A stretch of DNA of 64,000 nucleotides. It comes from Azophilus sp965247035. GTDB lineage: Bacteria; Pseudomonadota; Gammaproteobacteria; Pseudomonadales; Azotimanducaceae. Made by a program: the position numbers and the translations under genes. Positions 6,808 to 15,115 of the stretch are shown piece after piece. The stretch covers positions 1,054,001-1,118,000 of the forward strand of contig CBDFGJ010000001.1 in assembly GCA_965247035.1 (NCBI GenBank), in the 5' to 3' direction. How positions within the stretch are numbered: position 1 is the first letter of the stretch; each line of letters starts with the position of its first letter. The notes beneath the pieces were generated by a model. That model had not been told where the DNA came from. It was given only the letters and a program-made list of their open reading frames with translations, and made no database searches.

Positions 6808-9594
6808 GTGCACCAGATAAAAAACGAAGACCTTGTCCTGAAAGTATCAACCCACATTGACCCAAATGTTTGGGACGAGGGGAAATATGACGCTTTTGTG
6901 GATGAACTCTGCGGTGACCGTGAGTATCAGAAGGAAGCAATATTTACCGCGCTTCGTCTTTTGGCGGGAGGTAAATACAAAAAATTGCAGGATCTGGCTC
7001 ATGAAAATTTTCAACAAAACCCCAAATTAGCAGAGGCATATGGTTCTTGGGAATCAATGAAAGACAGGTTGCAATTCCCCAATCTCCTTGCCTGTTCATT
7101 GGATTTGGCAACTGGAACCGGCAAAAGTTATGTGCTTTACGGCATTGCATCTATTTTGCTCGCCGAGGGTTTGGTGGATCAGGTTTTAACGCTTTGTCCC
7201 TCCAATACGATTGAGCGAGGCCTGACTGACAAATTCAGGGATCTTGCCGGAAATGCAGATTTGTTGTCGGCAATGCCAGGAGATGCACGATATTCCTCTC
7301 CAAGCATTATCAACGCTTCGGAAACAATTGTTGAAGGGAGTGTCTGTATTGAGAACTATCATGCCGTTTTAAAGCATGTAAAATCGTCAATTAGAGACAG
7401 CTTGAGAGGCAAGGGAGAGAAAACGTTGATTCTCAATGATGAGGCACACCACGTTGCTTCTTCTCCAACAGATTTACGCAAGTGGAAAGAGTTTTTGGTA
7501 GATAAAGATTTTGGTTTCCGGCGGATCGTAGGCGTTTCTGGCACTTGTTATACGAAAAATCAATATTTTACAGATGTGATGAGTCGTTATTCTTTGCGCC
7601 AGGCGATAGAGGAACACAGGGTAAAGGATGTTGAGTATGTTGCCGAAGCCACCACCATTAAAGAGCCCAATGAGAAGTGGCAATTGAGATATCAAAGGCA
7701 CAAAACAAACCGGCGACAATTGAAGATGCAAGGCATTCGGCCATTGACGATTGTTGTCACGGATAAAATTGCCAAATGCAATGATGTTGTGGATGAATTG
7801 AGAGCATTTTTGCAGGACGAAGAAAACATTTCACAGGAGCAGGCAAATCAAAAAGTGATTGCCGTTACATCCTCGCCAACACATCAACCGAATGTGGCAC
7901 GTTTGAGAACGGTTGACAGTCCTCAATCAAATGTGGAGTGGATTATATCGGTTTCAATGTTGACGGAAGGGTGGGATGTCAAAAATGTATTTCAAATTGT
8001 GCCTCACCAGGAAAGAGCATTTGACAGCAAACTCCTGATTGCTCAAGTCCTGGGACGTGGATTAAGGGTTCCCGAACAATGGCAGGGAGCGCAGCCTGTC
8101 GTTACTGTTTTCAATCATGATGCTTGGGTAGCAAGCATCAAAAATCTGGTTAATGAAATTTTAGAGATAGAAAAACGGGTTTCTTCCGTGAGCCTGCCAA
8201 ATTCTGAATATCATTTTAAATTGCACAATCTAAACTACGATAGAACTCAATCCTCCGCGGATGCAAAAGAAGCCGGAAAGTACAACCTGCTCGCACGTGG
8301 ATATATTGATTTGCCTTCGCTTTCTCCTGTGAAGCAAGCTCAGATACAGTTTGATAGAGTTGGAAATAAAAGCAGCAGAGAAGAAGTGTTTCAAATTCAT
8401 GTTAAGACTTTCACTGCAAATGAAATCGCAAAGCATATGCATAAATCTTTAGAGTCATTTGATTTGGAGACTTCTTCGGAAAGAGATCCTGATAAACGCA
8501 CTAATTATGCGACTCGCTATCCGCTTGGAAAATTGGAAAGGGTTGTTAAGGAATCAGTTCAACGGGCTCAAATTGATGAGAAAAGAATACCGGAAGAAGC
8601 CCGACAGAAATTTCTCCAGGCCCTTGGTACTATGAAGCGCAAAATTTCCAAGCGTGTCGCTTATACTACTTTGGCAAAAGAACTTGTTGAAGTCAGCACA
8701 AAAGAACGCCAGAAAGACAGTTGTAGCGCAGCTGAATTGTCCAGAGATAAATCCATATTTTACCGTTCTGATTGTGAGAACTACCTGCCATCAGAGCAAA
8801 AAGATTTTTTTAGAGAGATCATAGATAAAGACGGTGATTATGCCGCCCATGCCGTATCTGTTAGCAATGATTATGACTTTAAGGCTCCCTTCAATCTTGT
8901 AATTGCTGACAGCAATCCGGAAAGGAAATTTGTGCGGAAGTTGTGCGAATCTGAAAACGCCAAAAAGGTGGATGGCTGGATGAAAAATACGGCAATGGGA
9001 TTTTATGCCGTGGATTATGCTTGGTCTAAGCCAACTGCGAGAGAAGGCGGCGGACCTTCGCACATTAAGCGCGGCAAGTTTAGCCCGGACTTCTTTGTCA
9101 AGCAGGGTAAACATATTTTTGTTGTGGAAATTAAGGATGATGACGAGGTCAATGAACCTTCTCGTGAAAATATTGCAAAATATGAATCTTCTGTTAGTCA
9201 TTTTCGGAGACTCAATGGGTGGCTGGATGATGGATCGACATATCAATTCAATATGTTGACGCCGAGGGACTATTTAGATTTCTTTGATAAATTGCGCAAG
9301 GATGAATTGAAAGATTATCGCTCCCACTTGGATGCTGAAATCTTGCAGGAAATCAGCGTGGAAGATGCAGAAGATTCTGAATTTGAGGAACTTGATGTTG
9401 TTAAACTAACAACCAATTCATATAAGAAAGAAGGACTCAAAGAGGGAGAAGAGGGTACAATTGTCTTAGTTCATAAAAGGGAAGGTAGCAGTGCTTATGA
9501 GATTGAGTTTGCTGACTGGATGAAACATTATCCGATGAAAGTAAAAACACTAAAGAGTAATGACATTGAGATAGTGAAAAAATGGCGCGGGTAA
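6808..9594 (+). CDS. Type III restriction helicase-nuclease (Res) with C-terminal DUF4926 domain
   Basis: A 928-residue superfamily-2 translocase: Walker A ATGTGKS (101-107), DEAH box (211-214), SVSMLTEGWDVKN and VLGRGLR motifs of the second RecA lobe. A PD-(D/E)xK nuclease follows near residues 755-775 (SPDFF...VEIK). The final ~65 residues (LDVVKLTTNSY...GEEGTIVLV...AYEIEFADW...) look like a complete DUF4926 domain, a small beta-barrel-like module normally encoded alone. The GTG start has GAGG nine bases upstream and follows mod by two bases. Known role of Res: ATP-dependent sliding and cleavage when two unmodified sites are met. The extra domain is unusual, and the next gene is the usual neighbour of stand-alone DUF4926. 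Confidence 0.9.
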   Translation: MHQIKNEDLVLKVSTHIDPNVWDEGKYDAFVDELCGDREYQKEAIFTALRLLAGGKYKKLQDLAHENFQQNPKLAEAYGSWESMKDRLQFPNLLACSLDLATGTGKSYVLYGIASILLAEGLVDQVLTLCPSNTIERGLTDKFRDLAGNADLLSAMPGDARYSSPSIINASETIVEGSVCIENYHAVLKHVKSSIRDSLRGKGEKTLILNDEAHHVASSPTDLRKWKEFLVDKDFGFRRIVGVSGTCYTKNQYFTDVMSRYSLRQAIEEHRVKDVEYVAEATTIKEPNEKWQLRYQRHKTNRRQLKMQGIRPLTIVVTDKIAKCNDVVDELRAFLQDEENISQEQANQKVIAVTSSPTHQPNVARLRTVDSPQSNVEWIISVSMLTEGWDVKNVFQIVPHQERAFDSKLLIAQVLGRGLRVPEQWQGAQPVVTVFNHDAWVASIKNLVNEILEIEKRVSSVSLPNSEYHFKLHNLNYDRTQSSADAKEAGKYNLLARGYIDLPSLSPVKQAQIQFDRVGNKSSREEVFQIHVKTFTANEIAKHMHKSLESFDLETSSERDPDKRTNYATRYPLGKLERVVKESVQRAQIDEKRIPEEARQKFLQALGTMKRKISKRVAYTTLAKELVEVSTKERQKDSCSAAELSRDKSIFYRSDCENYLPSEQKDFFREIIDKDGDYAAHAVSVSNDYDFKAPFNLVIADSNPERKFVRKLCESENAKKVDGWMKNTAMGFYAVDYAWSKPTAREGGGPSHIKRGKFSPDFFVKQGKHIFVVEIKDDDEVNEPSRENIAKYESSVSHFRRLNGWLDDGSTYQFNMLTPRDYLDFFDKLRKDELKDYRSHLDAEILQEISVEDAEDSEFEELDVVKLTTNSYKKEGLKEGEEGTIVLVHKREGSSAYEIEFADWMKHYPMKVKTLKSNDIEIVKKWRG

Positions 9595-9938
9595 ATAAGA
9601 ATGAAAAACGATTTTCTTGCGGCCGAATAGATCCGGCCAAAATAACGGACTATCTACTCAACGAAAATCATAAAATTGGGAGAGCTAAAGCCAAATTTTT
9701 TGGCCAAATAGGATTTTCCAAAGACTCTCCAGAGGAATTATCAGCCACCCTATCTAAACATTGTGCGACTGCTGAATTGAAAGCAGAAAAAAATTCCGAA
9801 TGGGGTACAAAATATATTTTTGTCTGTGAAATTCAGCCACCAAAAGGGCGTGCAGTTTGCGTTGTGAGTGTCTGGCAAATGGACATAGGAACTAAAGCCC
9901 TTCGTTTCGTTACCGCTTACCCCGAAGAAAATCCTTAA
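9582..9938 (+). CDS. DUF6883-type small protein
   Basis: A 118-residue protein whose start overlaps the end of res by 13 bases, so it belongs to the same operon. Conserved-looking blocks are KITDYLLNENHKIGRAKAKF, FGQIGFSKDSPEEL and the C-terminal strand pair YIFVCEIQPPKGRAVCVVSV. This matches DUF6883 ('hP.G..Ka.fF...GF'), a family of unknown biochemical role often encoded next to DUF4926 and suspected to form a two-gene toxin-antitoxin-like module. Here the DUF4926 partner is fused to Res, so this protein may act on or with the restriction complex. Family call is from memory of the pattern. No catalytic motif is obvious. Confidence 0.7.
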   Translation: MARVNKNEKRFSCGRIDPAKITDYLLNENHKIGRAKAKFFGQIGFSKDSPEELSATLSKHCATAELKAEKNSEWGTKYIFVCEIQPPKGRAVCVVSVWQMDIGTKALRFVTAYPEENP

Positions 9939-10038
9939 ATGGGCCTACGCTCTTTGTCTCGTCTAGTAAGTGCATCTAGGGGAGATCAAGGCAGTAAATA
10001 TCTATACAAATCACTGAGCAGGTGTTGGAGAAAGCAGG

Positions 10039-10152
10039 GAAATTGAACGTGTCATCGAGCTAAAAGGAAACTGGAAACAAGGATTTGCCTTCGATGTGCA
10101 CACACTAATGGTAAATCAAGAGGACAAAAGCGAGTTGAGACGCCAAAAGTAA
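10039..10152 (+). pseudogene. Phosphoribosyltransferase N-terminal remnant
   Basis: An open frame with no start codon (a TGA lies just upstream) reads LKGNWKQGFAFDVHTL before turning into unrelated residues and a stop. 'KGxWxxGxAxDxHT' is the recognisable N-terminus of the ComF-like phosphoribosyltransferase whose middle part lies at 1379-1741 on the other strand. The homology covers only about 16 residues, so this is plausible rather than certain. Confidence 0.4.
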
Positions 10153-10159
10153 CCGAGAA

Positions 10160-10190
10160 AAAAAGTTCGGCGTAGCCGAACTCCTTTTAT
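10160..10190 (+). terminator. Intrinsic terminator after the R-M operon
   Basis: AGTTCGGC, a GTA loop and GCCGAACT form a perfect 8-bp stem preceded by an A-run and followed by CCTTTTAT. Placed about 230 bases after the DUF6883 gene, it would end the radC-mod-res transcript. The A/T flanks could make it work in both directions. Confidence 0.75.
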
Positions 10191-10393
10191 CGCGGCATCA
10201 AAGCGGCAACGCCGTTTTAGTGCCCAGCTTTACCAGCTTCGCATCCTCGGCACATGCGGTGCCAGTTGCGATATAATTTTTCTCAATCGTGCGGTCTTTG
10301 CGGTTGTCTCTCATGGGGCGTCAATAGAAGGTCTCTCTTGAGTAGCGACCTCAGAGTTAAGTCGTTGGATTAAAACCTTAGTGAGGAATAGAA

Positions 10394-10819
10394 ATGAAAA
10401 ATGTGTCTTTCTTTTTATCTTTCTTTTTATCTATGATGGTCATTAGCACCACGGCATTAAGCACTGAACCCTCGGCCGTCTTTGATGGTGAGGTTAGTGT
10501 GCCGAATCCCTGGAACATCGCAGTTGGCTTTAAGTTCACCGGCGACAAATGTTCTATTTCCGCAAGGGAAGTTTCAGGTGGGCTACAGGTGGCATCGAGT
10601 TTTTGGGATGGCGAAAATTACGCCGACCAAGGTGCAATTCGAGGGCGTACTTTTTATCTCGGTGAATACGAATCAGGCAAGGCGTTTATTTTACAAACCC
10701 ACGACGAAAAGCCAGTTTCCCTCACTTTGACCGGGCTGGATGCTGACACCGTCCTTGATAAAAAGGGCGAACGCAAAAACAGAAAATGGCAACGTGAGTG
10801 CCTCATTCTCCACGAGTAA
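10394..10819 (+). CDS. Small exported protein of unknown function
   Basis: A 141-residue protein with a clear signal peptide: KN start, a long hydrophobic run (VSFFLSFFLSMMVISTTA) and probable cleavage near ALS-TEP. The mature part is rich in beta-forming residues, with two cysteines (CSIS and a near-terminal REC) that could form a disulphide in the periplasm. A GAGGAA-type ribosome site stands just before the ATG. I recognise no family. It lies between the R-M operon terminator and a transposase fragment, inside the inverted-repeat-bounded segment, and shares its lower GC. Confidence 0.7.
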   Translation: MKNVSFFLSFFLSMMVISTTALSTEPSAVFDGEVSVPNPWNIAVGFKFTGDKCSISAREVSGGLQVASSFWDGENYADQGAIRGRTFYLGEYESGKAFILQTHDEKPVSLTLTGLDADTVLDKKGERKNRKWQRECLILHE

Positions 10820-10821
10820 AT

Positions 10822-11013
10822 TCAGACGGTAGTTAATGAACAACAACAAACTAATCGGTGCCACGGGTGTGGTGTTTTAGCACCGATTCCCTGATGCGGC
10901 CGATGCTCGTTGTAGTAAAGCAGGCAGAGTTCCAGTTGCTGCTTGAACTCATCCAAACTCTCAAACACCGTATCGTCTATCAGGTCATCATTCAACGTCC
11001 GCCAAAAACGCTC
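10822..11013 (-). pseudogene. IS481-like transposase C-terminal fragment
   Basis: Reads FVERFWRTLNDDLIDDTVFE, then FKQQLELCLLYYNEHRPHQG. This is the catalytic E-helix and the YYNxxRPHQG end of an IS481-type transposase, continuing the fragments at 2874-3537 and 1061-1378. It retains the bases lost in the frameshifted copy near 1117. It abuts inverted repeat B. Confidence 0.8.
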
Positions 11014-11017
11014 TACA

Positions 11018-11252
11018 AAGCAAGCGGCCATTGCGCGCGCGGTGCTGGTGGCTCAGTTTGAAGTCGCTGTATGAATGTCAGGGGCTTGCTTGGCGATGGC
11101 TTTAGGGCACCTCGAAAATTCGCGCTGGGGGATAAAGGACTGTATGCTAGAGGCCATGCCAATGAACGGATGCTCAATGACCAAGCACAAGGGCGCAGGC
11201 CTCTTGGCAAAATCGGCTTGGCCTGAACCAGGTCCGCGGCGTCGCTAGCTGA
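11018..11252 (+). repeat. Inverted repeat B (~235 bp), partner at 1825-2063
   Basis: Mirror copy of inverted repeat A. Its outer edge (GGCGTCGCTAGCTGA) runs exactly into the ATG of the CoA-transferase gene, so any promoter or ribosome site of that gene lies inside this element. No Shine-Dalgarno sequence is visible there. Edges show weak mutual similarity (GCTAGCGAC versus GCAAGCGGC in reverse complement), as might be expected of degenerate element ends. Confidence 0.85.
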
Positions 11253-12448
11253 TGGGCCCGTTGGAAGGCATCCGTGTAGTCGACTTCACCACGATGGTGT
11301 CCGGTCCTGTGGCGGCGGCAACGCTCGCCGACCAAGGAGCCGAGGTCATTAAGGTGGAGTCCCCCGCCGGCGACGAGATGCGGCGCATTGGCAGCCGGCG
11401 CAATGGCTTGACAGCCGGTTTTTTCGCCTGCAATCGGGGCAAGCGCTCGCTTTGCATCGACCTGAAGAAGGCACAAGCCTCGGAGCCGGTCAAGGCGCTC
11501 ATCAAGTCGGCTGATGTCCTGCTGCAAAACTTTCGACCCGGTGCAATGGAGCGCTTGGGTCTCGGTGCAAAGGCCATGCGGGCGCTGAACCCCAAGCTCA
11601 TTTACGTCTCCATTTGCGGCTTCGGCGAACAGGGTCCCTACGCCCACCAGCGGGTCTACGACCCGGTGATACAGGCATTGTCCGGAGCAACCGACATTCA
11701 GGCGGACCGGGAGACCAAGCGTCCCCAAATGTTCCGCATCATCATCGCCGACAAGGTTACGGCGCTGACCGCCGCGCAGGCCATTTCGTCCGCGCTTTTC
11801 GCCCGGGAGCGGCACGGCGATGGGCAACACGTCCGCTTGTCCATGCTGGACACGATGATCGCTTTCTTTTGGCCGGAGGGCATGTCCGGGCTGGTGTTCG
11901 CCGGCGACGAAGTGGATGTCACCCAATACTCCGGCACCATGGATCTCATCTACCAGACACGCAATGGCTACATCACCGCCGGGGCCATATCCGATAAGGA
12001 GTGGCACGGCCTATGCAGGGTCCTCGGTAAAAACGAATGGATTGATGATCCCCGGTTCGCCACAACCGCAGACCGCTTCCGCAACGCCGATGAACGCAAG
12101 CGCATGACGGCCAACGAGCTTATCCATTGGGATCGGGACGAAATCCTAACCCGCCTAGACGCGGCGGGCGTCCCTTCAGCGCCCTTGCTGACCCGGCTGG
12201 AACTGCTTGACCATCAGCAAATCACCGCCAACGACACCATTGGCGTTTACGAATTCGAAGGGCACGGCAGCATTCGCCTAGCCCGTCCGGCGGCGCGATT
12301 TGAAGATACGCCAAGCGCCATTGAGGCCGCGGCACCTTTGTTGGGCGAGCATTCCAAGGTCATACTTGATTCTTTGGGCTACTCGCAATCCGAAGTTCAG
12401 TCGCTGCTTGACGAGGGCGTCTTGATGGTGCCGGACTCGTTCTTTTGA
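11252..12448 (+). CDS. CaiB/BaiF family (class III) CoA transferase
   Basis: A 398-residue full-length class III CoA transferase. The N-terminus MGPLEGIRVVDFTTMVSGPV and the AEVIKVESP strand are standard. Asp167 in IIADK sits where the catalytic aspartate forms the acyl-anhydride intermediate, and the GDGQHVRLSMLD segment follows. The family moves CoA between carboxylic acids; the acyl group cannot be predicted. Downstream lie a thiolase remnant, an esterase and an isovaleryl-CoA-type dehydrogenase, hinting at branched acyl or ester catabolism. The inverted repeat ends at the start codon, so expression signals may have been replaced. Confidence 0.92.
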   Translation: MGPLEGIRVVDFTTMVSGPVAAATLADQGAEVIKVESPAGDEMRRIGSRRNGLTAGFFACNRGKRSLCIDLKKAQASEPVKALIKSADVLLQNFRPGAMERLGLGAKAMRALNPKLIYVSICGFGEQGPYAHQRVYDPVIQALSGATDIQADRETKRPQMFRIIIADKVTALTAAQAISSALFARERHGDGQHVRLSMLDTMIAFFWPEGMSGLVFAGDEVDVTQYSGTMDLIYQTRNGYITAGAISDKEWHGLCRVLGKNEWIDDPRFATTADRFRNADERKRMTANELIHWDRDEILTRLDAAGVPSAPLLTRLELLDHQQITANDTIGVYEFEGHGSIRLARPAARFEDTPSAIEAAAPLLGEHSKVILDSLGYSQSEVQSLLDEGVLMVPDSFF

Positions 12449-12477
12449 TCCGTCCCCTGATGCTGCCGATAGCGGGG

Positions 12478-12624
12478 ATGCGCGACATCTTCCTGCTCAT
12501 TAAGGCCACTAGGCAACTGCGCGGCGAATCCTGCTTCCAAGTCGAAGGCACCCGCTTGGCGGTGGCCTACGGCAACGGCGGCATGCTGGGCAGCCGCCAC
12601 TACACCGAAAGAGGAACCCAATGA
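12478..12624 (+). pseudogene. Thiolase (SCP-x/acetyl-CoA acetyltransferase) C-terminal remnant
   Basis: A 48-residue frame: ATRQLRGE, then CFQVEGTRLAVAYGNGGMLG and TERGTQ. The 'QLRGE...QV.GA..A...GNGG.L' block is the invariant C-terminal strand of the non-specific thiolase family, where GNGG replaces the CxG motif of classical thiolases. The remaining ~340 residues are absent. The stop still overlaps the next start as ATGA, so this is the surviving end of a former operon partner of the esterase gene. Confidence 0.55.
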
Positions 12625-13655
12625 CCAACAAAATCACCGAAGACCCAAGAATAGACCCCCGCATCAAGGCAATGTTCGCCAACATTGATATAGAGGCCGG
12701 AGCCGATGTCGCCAACCGAGAGGAGTTGCTCGAACGGGCTAATTCCGAGAAGGCGCAGGCCTCTGATGCGGCGCTTAAGCAGTTCTTGGACATGTGCGAC
12801 AGTGAGGCGGTCGCCCCTTCGGCCGGTCTGAGGATGCAGCAGCTTAGCTTCATTTCGGAACCCGACGGCAACCAAGCGAACATTCAGTTCATCCGACCGG
12901 ACACCGATGCACCGCTGCCCTGCGTTTACTACATTCACGGCGGCGGCATGATGGCCATGTCCTGCACCTACGGCAACTATCGCGCTTGGGGCAAAATGAT
13001 CGCCGCCTGCGGCGTAGCCATCGCCATGGTGGACTTCCGCAATTGCGTTACGCCATCCTCGGTGCCGGAAGTCGCACCCTTCCCCGCCGGACTGAACGAC
13101 TGCGTTTCCGGCGTCAAGTGGACCAAAGCCAACGCCAATGCCCTGGGCATAGACTCCGACCACATCATCATCGCCGGAGAAAGCGGCGGCGGCAACCTGA
13201 CTTTGGCCACCGGCTTAAGGCTGTTGCGTGAAGGCGATGCCGACCTGATAAGGGGCCTCTACGCCCTGTGTCCATACATCGCCGGCTTCTGGCCGCACCC
13301 CGACTGCCCTTCCTCGGTGGAGAACAACGGCATCCTGCTTGACCTGCACACCAACTGGGGCGCGATGGCCTACGGCATTGAACAGCTTGAGCAGCGCAAT
13401 CCTCTAGCCTGGCCTGGGTTCGCCACCGAAGACGACCTGCGCGGCTACCCAACCACCGTCATCAGCGTTAACGAATGCGACCCATTGCGGGACGAGGGCA
13501 TCAATTTCTATCGCACCCTGCTGCGGGCCGGGGTCAGCGCTCGCTGCCGCCAAATGATGGGCACCATCCACGGCACTGAGATCTTCCCCTTGGCCGCGCC
13601 CGACATCAGCCGGGAAACCGCCGCCAGCATTGCGGATTTCTGCAAAACGGCCTAG
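12621..13655 (+). CDS. Alpha/beta hydrolase, hormone-sensitive-lipase-type esterase
   Basis: 344 residues with the HSL-family oxyanion motif HGGG (106-109), nucleophile elbow GESGGG (Ser188), acid Asp287 in NECDPLRDEG and His317 in IHGTE. The triad is complete. The HSL family hydrolyses short to medium acyl esters, carbamates or phenolic esters. No signal peptide, so cytosolic. Translation is coupled through ATGA to the thiolase remnant. Position between a CoA transferase and an acyl-CoA dehydrogenase suggests it releases a carboxylic acid that is then CoA-activated (inference). Confidence 0.92.
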   Translation: MTNKITEDPRIDPRIKAMFANIDIEAGADVANREELLERANSEKAQASDAALKQFLDMCDSEAVAPSAGLRMQQLSFISEPDGNQANIQFIRPDTDAPLPCVYYIHGGGMMAMSCTYGNYRAWGKMIAACGVAIAMVDFRNCVTPSSVPEVAPFPAGLNDCVSGVKWTKANANALGIDSDHIIIAGESGGGNLTLATGLRLLREGDADLIRGLYALCPYIAGFWPHPDCPSSVENNGILLDLHTNWGAMAYGIEQLEQRNPLAWPGFATEDDLRGYPTTVISVNECDPLRDEGINFYRTLLRAGVSARCRQMMGTIHGTEIFPLAAPDISRETAASIADFCKTA

Positions 13656-13760
13656 CCAAATCGATTCGCCGCAGGCAGCCAGCGCTCTGCATCAAAACGC
13701 GCAGCGGCTGGGTTGGCGCAGATTGCGGGTGCGCCAGCCCAATACCCGAACGGGCTTGGC

Positions 13761-13796
13761 CTAGCGCAATAGCTCCTCGGCAATAATCATTTTGCA
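13761..13796 (-). repeat. Stray copy of the acyl-CoA dehydrogenase 3' end
   Basis: CTAGCGCAATAGCTCCTCGG and the following bases match the last 36 bases of the adjacent dehydrogenase gene (13,833-13,870) with a few changes. It includes its stop codon and encodes the same -IIAEELLR end. A short tandem duplication of a gene terminus; the same thing is seen at two other loci here. Confidence 0.7.
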
Positions 13797-13832
13797 CCCG
13801 CGGATTTTCTTTTGAGCCGTGGCGTCCTGAAG

Positions 13833-15011
13833 CTATCGCAACAGCTCCTCAGCAATAATCATCTTGCGCACTTCGGTTGTGCCCGCACCGATCTCCAGCA
13901 TCTTAATGGCGCGAAACAGCCGGTTGATCTCCGATTCCCACATGTAGCCACCGCCGCCGTGTATCTGCACGGCGTTGTGCAGCACCTTGCCGCACATCTC
14001 GGAGCAGTACAGGATGGAGGCCGCCGTTCGGGCATGAATCCGGCCTCGGCCGGCTTCGGCCACATCCGACTCGGCCGCTTCGGCGAGCACCTGCCAACTA
14101 AAGGCGCACATAGTTTGCACCCATACGTACATATCGGCCAAGAGCGCCTGCACCATCTGAAAATGGGAGATGGGGCGGCCGAACTGTTCACGCACCCCGG
14201 CGTAGTCCAGCGCCAAGTCAAGCGCCCGCTCGGCCACGCCAACGCTGATGGGCGCTAGGGCGGCGCGCTCGAAATCCAAGCCGCTCATAACCACCTTGTG
14301 GCCCTGATGCTCTTGGCCGATCACGTTTGCCCTTGGCACGACTAGGTCCTCGAACACCAATTCCCCGGTTTGGCTACCGCGAAAGCCCATCTTGATGAGC
14401 TTCTGCGCCACCTTAAAGCCGGGCGAATTGGTCTCCACCAGGAACGCCGTGATGCCCTTGGAGCCCTTCCCCAGCTCCGTTTTCGCATAGAGCAGGCAAA
14501 CGTCCGCCACGGGACCGTTGGTGATGAACAGCTTGCCGCCATTGATGATGTAGTGCTCGCCGTCACGAACAGCGCGGGTGCGCATGGAGCCTAAGGCGTC
14601 GGAGCCGGCCCCTGGTTCAGTTAGCCCCAAACAGCCAATCCATTCGCCCGAGCAGAGTTTCGGCAGGTATTTTTCACGTATGGCGTCGGAGCCGTTGTGG
14701 TAGATGTTGCTCGCGCACAGGTTGTCGTGCGCCGCCCAAGACAGCGCCAGCGCATGGTTCCAGCGGCCGAACGCCTGCGCCACCAAGCCGGCATCAAACA
14801 GGCTGAGACCAGCGCCGCCGTATCGCTCCGGGATGGTGACACCCAAAAAGCCCAAGCTGCCCAACTCGGCAAACAGATCATCCGGCCAGCTTTCATCCTC
14901 ATCCATCTTGCTGGCTAAAGGCAGCAGGTGCTCCCGGCCGTAGCGGTCCGCATGGTCCAGCAGACTCAATTGATCCGCCGTCAGTTGGAATTGGCTTGTG
15001 GGAGGTTCCAC
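13833..15011 (-). CDS. Acyl-CoA dehydrogenase, isovaleryl-CoA dehydrogenase type
   Basis: A 392-residue flavoenzyme with the three ACAD domains: N-terminal helices, the beta domain signatures CLGLTEPGAGSDALGSM and IINGGKLFITNGPVAD, and a C-terminal helical bundle (REQFGRPISHFQMVQ, QIHGGGGYM). The usual catalytic Glu near the C-terminus is replaced by Ala-Gly in EIGAGTTEVRK. A Glu in LDFERAALA (Glu248) is present instead, the arrangement specific to isovaleryl-CoA dehydrogenases (leucine pathway). It would convert isovaleryl-CoA to 3-methylcrotonyl-CoA using FAD and pass electrons to ETF. No methylcrotonyl-CoA carboxylase genes are in the window. Confidence 0.9.
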   Translation of the reverse strand: MEPPTSQFQLTADQLSLLDHADRYGREHLLPLASKMDEDESWPDDLFAELGSLGFLGVTIPERYGGAGLSLFDAGLVAQAFGRWNHALALSWAAHDNLCASNIYHNGSDAIREKYLPKLCSGEWIGCLGLTEPGAGSDALGSMRTRAVRDGEHYIINGGKLFITNGPVADVCLLYAKTELGKGSKGITAFLVETNSPGFKVAQKLIKMGFRGSQTGELVFEDLVVPRANVIGQEHQGHKVVMSGLDFERAALAPISVGVAERALDLALDYAGVREQFGRPISHFQMVQALLADMYVWVQTMCAFSWQVLAEAAESDVAEAGRGRIHARTAASILYCSEMCGKVLHNAVQIHGGGGYMWESEINRLFRAIKMLEIGAGTTEVRKMIIAEELLR

Positions 15012-15115
15012 GGTCTCAAAATACCATCGCCCGATGCTTCAAAGAGGCATTCAATGCTGCGCTCGCCAACTCTCTTCCTCCAATGCCTTTTGGGCCTGAG
15101 TTGACCCCTTCGACC

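Larger units (their letters stand above)
9939..10393. other. Intergenic stretch after the R-M operon
   Basis: Contains a short phosphoribosyltransferase N-terminal remnant and an intrinsic terminator, both listed separately, and otherwise no gene. It still has the AT-rich composition of the island. Confidence 0.5.
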
